Origin: Nocardioides sp.
GTDB taxonomy: Bacteria; Actinomycetota; Actinomycetes; Propionibacteriales; Nocardioidaceae
Direction: 5' to 3'
DNA length: 18,781 nt
Assembly (NCBI GenBank): GCA_021731205.1
Contig: JAKFXV010000320.1
Coordinates: forward strand, 1-18,781
Under the pieces are notes generated by a model, which was given only the letters and a program-made list of their open reading frames with translations, searched no databases and was not told where the DNA came from. Position numbers and translations under genes: made by a program. Positions 15,063-18,781 of the stretch are shown here, piece after piece. How positions within the stretch are numbered: the stretch's first letter is position 1; each line of letters opens with the position of its first letter.

Positions 15063-16592
15063 ATGCCCCCCACTTCCCGATCGTGGTTCCACCCCGCTGC
15101 CGGTGTGCTGGCCACTCTGGCCGGTGTCGCCGCCGGCCACCTCGCCGCGTCGGTGCTGAGTCCCGCCTCGTCCCCCGTGCTCGCCGTCGGCAGCGCGATC
15201 ATCGACCGGACCCCCACACCGGTCAAGGAGTGGGCGATCCGCGAGTTCGGCACCTGGGACAAGCCCTTGCTGATCGGCAGCGTCTTCGTGGGCACGCTCG
15301 TCCTGGCCGGGATCGCCGGGAGCCTCGCGAGGAAACGCCTCGTGCTGGGCGCCACCCTGCTCGTGGCTCTGGTCGTCATCGCCGGGGTTGCCGCCATGGC
15401 TCGGCCCGCGGCGAGCCCTTCCGACGCGATCCCATCGCTGGCCAGTGCGGTCGTCGCCGTGATCGCCCTCGGCTGGTTGGTCCGTAGCCGCGCAAGCACG
15501 CCGCCCGAGGCTCTGCGGATTGAGACGGAGGCCGTGGCCGCGCGCAGGCGCACGATCCTGGCCGTCGCCGCCGTCGGGGCATTCGCACTCGCGGCCGGTG
15601 GCACCGGCACCTGGATCTCCCGAGTGCGGACCCGGATCCGTGACATCACCCTGGCTGCCCCTGCCGATCCCGCGCCCACGTTCCCCACCGGGCTCGAGCA
15701 GACCTACCCCGGCATCTCGCCGCTGCGCACGCCGACCGCGAAGTTCTACCAGGTCGACACCAAGCTGGCCGTGCCGATCGTCGACGTCGACACGTGGCAG
15801 CTCACCGTGGACGGCGACGTTCGCTCGCCGTTCAGCATCGACTTCGCGGAACTCTCCGCGATGCCCTTGATCGAGCGCGACATCACCCTGACCTGTGTGT
15901 CCAACGAGGTCGGCGGCACGTACGTCGGCTCGGCACGCTGGCTCGGCGTACCCGTCGCCGCTCTGCTGGACCGAGCGGGCGTGGGCGAGCGCGCCGACCA
16001 GCTGTTGTCGGTCGACGTCGAAGGTTTCAAGATCAGCACCCCACTCGCCGCCGTGCGCGACGGCCGAGACGCCTTGATCGCCCTGGCGATGAACGGCGAC
16101 CCCCTCCCCCGCGAGCACGGCTTCCCGGCCCGATTGGTCACGCCGGGGGTCTACGGGTTCGTGGGCGCGACCAAGTGGCTCGAACGGCTCACCCTCACGA
16201 CGTACGCCGAGGAAGAGGCCTACTGGACCGAGCGCGACTGGGCGACCGACGCCCCGGTCAAGGTCTCCTCGCGCATCGACACCCCCAAGCCGCTGTCGCG
16301 CATCGCACCCGGCCAGACAGTGATCGGCGGGGTGTCATGGGCCCAGCAACGCGGCATCGCCCGGGTCGAGGTGCGCATCGACGGCGAGGCCTGGCAGGAG
16401 GCGACGCTCGGACCCGACGTCGGCGTCGACTACTGGCGGCAGTGGTATCTCCCCTGGGAAGCCACCCGCGGCCAGCACCTGCTCGCGGTGCGAGCGACCA
16501 CGCGGGACGGCGAGGTGCAGACGGCTGCGCGGGCGACGCCGTTCCCGGCCGGCTCCAGCGGCATCCAAGAGATCGTCGTGATCGTCGAGTAG
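15063..16592 (+). CDS. Membrane-anchored molybdopterin-dependent oxidoreductase (sulfite-oxidase family)
   Basis: This 509-residue protein has about five membrane segments (about 12-33, 69-88, 93-112, 123-140, 165-184) followed by a large domain, probably on the outer face. The domain is of the sulfite oxidase type: molybdenum-cofactor binding at about 215-385, with the likely metal-ligand Cys278 in DITLTCVSNEVGG and the block GFPARLVTPGVYG. A Mo-co dimerisation domain follows (about 400-509, SRIDTPKPLSRI). The ATG at 15063 is followed by basic/Ser residues and the first helix; no Shine-Dalgarno is seen, in line with a leaderless mRNA. The substrate is unknown; sulfite, methionine sulfoxide (MsrP-like) or another S/N-oxide is possible. 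It sits directly before the fasciclin-sigK-rskA genes and shares their promoter type, so a link to SigK is inferred. Confidence 0.9.
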   Translation: MPPTSRSWFHPAAGVLATLAGVAAGHLAASVLSPASSPVLAVGSAIIDRTPTPVKEWAIREFGTWDKPLLIGSVFVGTLVLAGIAGSLARKRLVLGATLLVALVVIAGVAAMARPAASPSDAIPSLASAVVAVIALGWLVRSRASTPPEALRIETEAVAARRRTILAVAAVGAFALAAGGTGTWISRVRTRIRDITLAAPADPAPTFPTGLEQTYPGISPLRTPTAKFYQVDTKLAVPIVDVDTWQLTVDGDVRSPFSIDFAELSAMPLIERDITLTCVSNEVGGTYVGSARWLGVPVAALLDRAGVGERADQLLSVDVEGFKISTPLAAVRDGRDALIALAMNGDPLPREHGFPARLVTPGVYGFVGATKWLERLTLTTYAEEEAYWTERDWATDAPVKVSSRIDTPKPLSRIAPGQTVIGGVSWAQQRGIARVEVRIDGEAWQEATLGPDVGVDYWRQWYLPWEATRGQHLLAVRATTRDGEVQTAARATPFPAGSSGIQEIVVIVE

Positions 16593-16630
16593 CGCCAGCC
16601 ACATTCGTAACCAAACGGTGACCTAAGCGC

Positions 16631-16659
16631 CCAATCCAAGCGGCTACTCGAAGCGAATA
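16631..16659 (+). promoter_or_regulatory. Predicted SigK-type promoter of the fasciclin gene
   Basis: CCAATCC (16631-16637), a 16-bp spacer and CGAATA (16654-16659) resemble the CCATCC/CGAATA pattern that I remember for mycobacterial SigK promoters of mpt70/mpt83. The expected start near 16666 gives a leader of about 100 nt that is rich in A and C and poor in G, hence probably unstructured. Confidence 0.6.
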
Positions 16660-16751
16660 ACCCTTGTCAGATGCAAAGAGTCACCCCACAAGCAATTCCC
16701 GCAGCACCAGCACAAGTTCAGCAATACCTCAATGCACCACAAATCAACTAC

Positions 16752-16758
16752 AGGAGAA
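16752..16758 (+). promoter_or_regulatory. Ribosome binding site of the fasciclin gene
   Basis: AGGAGAA lies 8 nt before the ATG at 16767. It decides the start and contrasts with the leaderless genes elsewhere in the window. Confidence 0.7.
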
Positions 16759-16766
16759 CCACTTCA

Positions 16767-17399
16767 ATGAACATCAAGCGCGTTGGCATTATCGGGAGCC
16801 TGGCCATGGTCCTCTCCCTGTCCCTGGCTGCCTGCGGCGGTGAAGAGGAGCCCGCTCCGGCGGCTGAGGACACCACGACCGAAACCACTCCGGCACCCGC
16901 CGAAGAAGAAGAGATGATGGACGCTGGCGCCGAGACCTTCGGCCCCGGCTGTGCCCTGATCCCCGCCGACGGTGCGGGCTCGTTCAACGGCATGGCGACC
17001 GAGCCGGTTGCGACCGCCGCGAGCGCCAACCCGCTGCTCAAGACGCTGGTGACCGCGGTCGGCGTGGCCGGCCTGGGTGACACGCTGAACTCCGCGGAGG
17101 CCATCACCGTGTTCGCGCCGACCGATGACGCGTTCGCGAAGATCCCGGCCGCCGACCTCGAGGCCGTGCTGGCCGACAAGCAACTGCTGACCACCATCCT
17201 CACGCACCACGTGGTTGCCGGTAAGTTGTCGCCCGACATGCTCGCTGGCAAGTTGGAGACGCTCGCGGGTGACACCATTCGCGTCAAGGGTTCGGGCGAA
17301 GAGTTCACCGTCGGCAAGGAGAACGCCGCAGTCCTCTGTGGCAACATCCCCACCGCCAACGCAACGGTGTACGTCATCGACACCGTGCTGATGCCCTGA
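16767..17399 (+). CDS. Fasciclin-domain lipoprotein, MPT83/MPT70-like
   Basis: This 210-residue exported lipoprotein has a signal peptide (MNIKRVGIIG...) and lipobox LAAC with acceptor Cys23. An acidic Pro/Thr linker (about 24-57) and one FAS1 domain (about 65-210) follow. The FAS1 domain has TVFAPTDDAFAKIP (114-127), ILTHHVVAGKLSP (144-156) and TANATVYVIDTVLMP at the C-terminus. Cys62 and Cys191 correspond to the disulfide pair of MPT70/MPT83. The match to the mycobacterial antigens includes the region before the domain (GPGCA). The start at 16767 has AGGAGAA and a proper signal peptide; a start at 16671 would bury the signal. Mycobacterial relatives are controlled by SigK, and the SigK-like gene follows after 62 bp. 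The likely role is surface adhesion or envelope function; the exact role is unknown. Confidence 0.93.
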   Translation: MNIKRVGIIGSLAMVLSLSLAACGGEEEPAPAAEDTTTETTPAPAEEEEMMDAGAETFGPGCALIPADGAGSFNGMATEPVATAASANPLLKTLVTAVGVAGLGDTLNSAEAITVFAPTDDAFAKIPAADLEAVLADKQLLTTILTHHVVAGKLSPDMLAGKLETLAGDTIRVKGSGEEFTVGKENAAVLCGNIPTANATVYVIDTVLMP

Positions 17400-17411
17400 T
17401 CACTCGATCAG
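17396..17411 (+). other. Small hairpin over the fasciclin stop codon
   Basis: CTGATC and GATCAG form a perfect 6-bp stem with a 4-nt loop and include the TGA stop. It is weak and lacks a T-run, so it may only partly reduce read-through into the sigma gene. Confidence 0.35.
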
Positions 17412-17461
17412 TAGTCAACAACTCATAGCTGCAGTGCACGAAGGAATGTGAGTCGACGCAG

Positions 17462-18187
17462 ATGGTCTCTTGGGAGAAGTCATGGCACGCCTTGACAAAA
17501 CCACTGCGCTGGATCGCGCCCGTCCCCTCCGGAGGTTCGACTCCGGAGGGGGCGGTCCCTTCCCCTGACGATTCCAGCGCGAGTGCCGCCGCTGAGCTCG
17601 CCCACCTGATTCACCAGTCGTCGCTGGGAGACCAATCGGCCTTCGCCGAGCTGTACGACGCGACGTCTGCTCGCATCTACGGCTTGGTCCTTCGGGTCGT
17701 ACGGGATCCCGCCCAGAGCGAGGAGGTCGCCCAGGAGGCCTACCTGGAGATCTGGCGGAACTCAGCGCGATTCGACCCGAGCAAGGGCAACGCCTTGTCC
17801 TGGATGATGACGCTGGCCCACCGGAGGGCAGTCGACCGAGTCCGGTCGGCAGAAGCCTCCAGCAGACGTGACACCGCATACCAAAGCTCCACTCAACCGA
17901 TCGCACACGACGTCACGGCAGAGACCGTGACCACCAGACTCGAGGCCCGACGCGTCCGCCAGGCGCTGAAGGCGCTCACCGCCGTCCAGCGCCAGGCCAT
18001 CGAGTTGGCGTACTTCGGGGGTTACACACATACGGAGGTGGCTTCGATGCTCGACTTGCCGGTCGGCACGGCCAAGACTCGCATCCGGGACGGCTTGATC
18101 CGGCTGCGTGACGCGATGGGAGTCGGCAGTGCCGGCCCCGGTATCGGATTGGGTCCTGAAATCGGATTGGGGAGTCACCATGAGTGA
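17462..18187 (+). CDS. sigK: ECF RNA polymerase sigma factor, SigK-like
   Basis: This 241-residue sigma factor directs RNA polymerase to stress or envelope promoters. Region 2 is at about 45-140 (SAFAELYDATSARIYGLVLR, EEVAQEAYLEIWRNSARFD, ALSWMMTLAHRRAVDRVR). Region 4 is at about 165-220 (ALKALTAVQRQAIELAYFGG, GTAKTRIRDGLIRLRDAM). It aligns with mycobacterial SigK, but the cysteines I remember there are replaced by Ser/Ala and the protein has no cysteine. About 45 extra residues precede region 2; the only in-frame starts are ATG 17462, with no good ribosome site, and TTG 17492. A better site serves an out-of-frame ORF at 17482, and a strong hairpin lies at 17520-17555, so the true N-terminus is uncertain. 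The end overlaps the anti-sigma gene by 8 bp. Confidence 0.88.
   Translation: MVSWEKSWHALTKPLRWIAPVPSGGSTPEGAVPSPDDSSASAAAELAHLIHQSSLGDQSAFAELYDATSARIYGLVLRVVRDPAQSEEVAQEAYLEIWRNSARFDPSKGNALSWMMTLAHRRAVDRVRSAEASSRRDTAYQSSTQPIAHDVTAETVTTRLEARRVRQALKALTAVQRQAIELAYFGGYTHTEVASMLDLPVGTAKTRIRDGLIRLRDAMGVGSAGPGIGLGPEIGLGSHHE
17482..17568 (+). CDS. Possible 28-residue upstream ORF nested in the start of the sigma gene
   Basis: ATG at 17482 follows GGGAGAAGTC, a better ribosome site than that of the sigma gene, and encodes a short basic peptide (MARLDKTTALDRARPLRRFD, then SGGGGPFP) before TGA at 17566-17568. It is one frame off the sigma ORF. It may be a regulatory upstream ORF, the real sigma N-terminus joined by a +1 frameshift, or the mark of a one-base sequencing error in the G5 run at 17548-17552. 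I recognise no domain. Confidence 0.3.
   Translation: MARLDKTTALDRARPLRRFDSGGGGPFP
17520..17555 (+). other. Very stable hairpin inside the 5' coding part of the sigma gene
   Basis: CCCCTCCGGAG (17524-17534) pairs perfectly with CTCCGGAGGGG (17541-17551) around the loop GTTCGA. Three more Watson-Crick pairs and one G-U pair extend the stem to 15 bp. No T-run follows. It lies in the variable N-terminal extension, not in the conserved sigma fold. Confidence 0.65.
18143..18171 (+). repeat. 18-bp-period duplication in the sigma C-terminal tail and anti-sigma ribosome site
   Basis: ATCGGATTGGG occurs at 18143-18153 and 18161-18171, encoding the repeated IGLG of the tail. The second copy runs into GGAG, 5 nt before the anti-sigma ATG, so it forms part of that ribosome site. 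Confidence 0.55.
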
Positions 18188-18781
18188 GTTCCATACGCTC
18201 TCGGGCGTCTACGCCGTCGACGCCGTCGACGACATCGAGCGCGCGACGTTCGATCGCCACCTCGTCGACTGCGCCGAGTGCCAGGTCGAGGTGGCCGAGT
18301 TCCAGGCCACGGCCGCGTTGTTGTCCGCCGAGTCCCTCACCCCCGCTCCCATCGGCCTGCGCGATCGCGTCCTCGGCGAGATCGCCACGGTCCGGCCACT
18401 GCCGCCTCGCACCGCAGGCGGTCACCGGGCCGAACGACGGTCGCCGTGGACGGTCCTGGTGGCCGCTGCCGCGGCCGTCGTGACGCTCGGCGTCGGGGGC
18501 ACGGTGATCTGGAACCAGTTCGCCGAGCCCGACACCCAAGTCATCAGCGCGACCGACCGGGTCCTCTCCGCTCCCGACGCCGAGCAGGCGACGGTTCAGC
18601 TGCTCGGCGGTGCCGAGGCGACGCTATGGCGTTCCGAGGAGCTCGGCCAGGCCGTGCTCGTCACCAAGGCGCTGCCGGCTCCCCCGCCGGGCCGGGCCTA
18701 CCAGATGTGGCTGTTCACCACCAACGGCACGATCGCACCTGCGGGCATGACGACCGCGGCGCCCAACCAGACGATCCTGCT
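18180..18781 (+). CDS. rskA: Anti-sigma factor, RskA-like, with zinc/redox motif (runs off right edge)
   Basis: This is a membrane-bound regulator that would hold the SigK-like factor inactive. Its first 200 codons are visible. The cytoplasmic N-terminus (about 1-88) carries the anti-sigma domain with an HX3CX2C motif (His27, Cys31, Cys34), typical of zinc-associated anti-sigma factors. One membrane helix (about 90-110) follows, and then the extracytoplasmic RskA domain with GRAYQMWLFTTNGTIAPAG (171-189). The ATG at 18180 overlaps the sigma stop by 8 bp and is preceded by GGAG at 5 nt, so the two are translationally coupled. Release would be expected by proteolysis of the membrane protein and/or by oxidation of the cysteine motif. 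The C-terminus is missing. Confidence 0.9.
   Translation, partial: MSEFHTLSGVYAVDAVDDIERATFDRHLVDCAECQVEVAEFQATAALLSAESLTPAPIGLRDRVLGEIATVRPLPPRTAGGHRAERRSPWTVLVAAAAAVVTLGVGGTVIWNQFAEPDTQVISATDRVLSAPDAEQATVQLLGGAEATLWRSEELGQAVLVTKALPAPPPGRAYQMWLFTTNGTIAPAGMTTAAPNQTIL

Noticed and set aside
16671..16766. A longer fasciclin protein starting at ATG 16671
   Set aside because: It would place the lipoprotein signal and lipobox 32 residues inside the protein, lacks a ribosome site and begins only a few bases after the predicted transcript start.
17531..17547. tRNA T-arm-like sequence (GGTTCGACTCC), suggesting a tRNA end or attachment site
   Set aside because: The T-stem does not pair in tRNA register, there are no anticodon, D-arm or acceptor stems nearby, and the bases are better explained by the 15-bp hairpin.
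1..18781. CRISPR array, insertion sequence or integrated element
   Set aside because: No regularly spaced identical repeats, no transposase or integrase motifs, and composition looks even apart from the A/C-rich leader at 16660-16766.

Overview
The window is GC-rich and nearly fully coding, with frequent GTG starts and stop/start overlaps. The gene families (BkdABC-type E1/E2, MprAB, a SigK/RskA pair next to an MPT70/MPT83-like fasciclin lipoprotein, an actinobacterial HelD) point to a chromosomal segment of an actinomycete. Order Propionibacteriales is a guess. I see no insertion sequence, tRNA, rRNA, CRISPR array or prophage block.

Layout. 1-2601 (minus): branched-chain 2-oxoacid dehydrogenase operon, E1 alpha, E1 beta and the N-terminal part of E2, which runs off the left edge. 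2697-4458 (plus): a three-gene overlapping operon of a small membrane protein (Phage_holin_4_2/YvlD family), a low-molecular-weight protein-tyrosine phosphatase and a fructosamine-kinase family protein; the last two look like a protein deglycation pair. 4504-6761 (plus): MprAB-like two-component system. 6720-10479 (minus): chorismate-using enzymes, namely a fused TrpEG/PhzE-like synthase, PabA and PabB; pabB runs tail-to-tail into the mprB-like gene with a 42-bp coding overlap. 10697-12916 (minus): HelD-like RNA-polymerase-associated ATPase. 13094-14965 (plus): CPA1 Na+/H+ antiporter with a C-terminal UBP-type zinc finger. 15063-18781 (plus): membrane-anchored molybdopterin oxidoreductase, fasciclin lipoprotein, SigK-like ECF sigma factor and an RskA-like anti-sigma factor cut by the right edge.

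Two themes stand out. First, six genes that begin a transcript or have only a short upstream gap (bkdA, the holin-like gene, the mprA-like gene, pabA, the TrpEG/PhzE-like gene, the antiporter) carry a -10-like hexamer (NANNNT, usually TANNNT) followed by exactly 6 nt and then the start codon. This is the layout of leaderless transcripts. Second, the right-hand cluster looks like a SigK regulon in miniature. The oxidoreductase and fasciclin genes have matching promoter-like elements (CACATCC-N16-CGAACT and CCAATCC-N16-CGAATA) that resemble mycobacterial SigK promoters as I remember them. The sigma factor has no cysteine, while the anti-sigma factor has an HX3CX2C zinc/redox motif, so redox sensing may have moved from the sigma factor to its partner. 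The sigma gene also starts oddly, with a better ribosome site on an out-of-frame 28-codon ORF and a very stable hairpin just inside the reading frame.

Other regulatory structure includes a perfect 13-bp inverted repeat between helD and the antiporter, a 3 x 21-bp helically phased tandem repeat after helD, and a 19-bp MprA-box-like direct repeat before the mprA-like gene.
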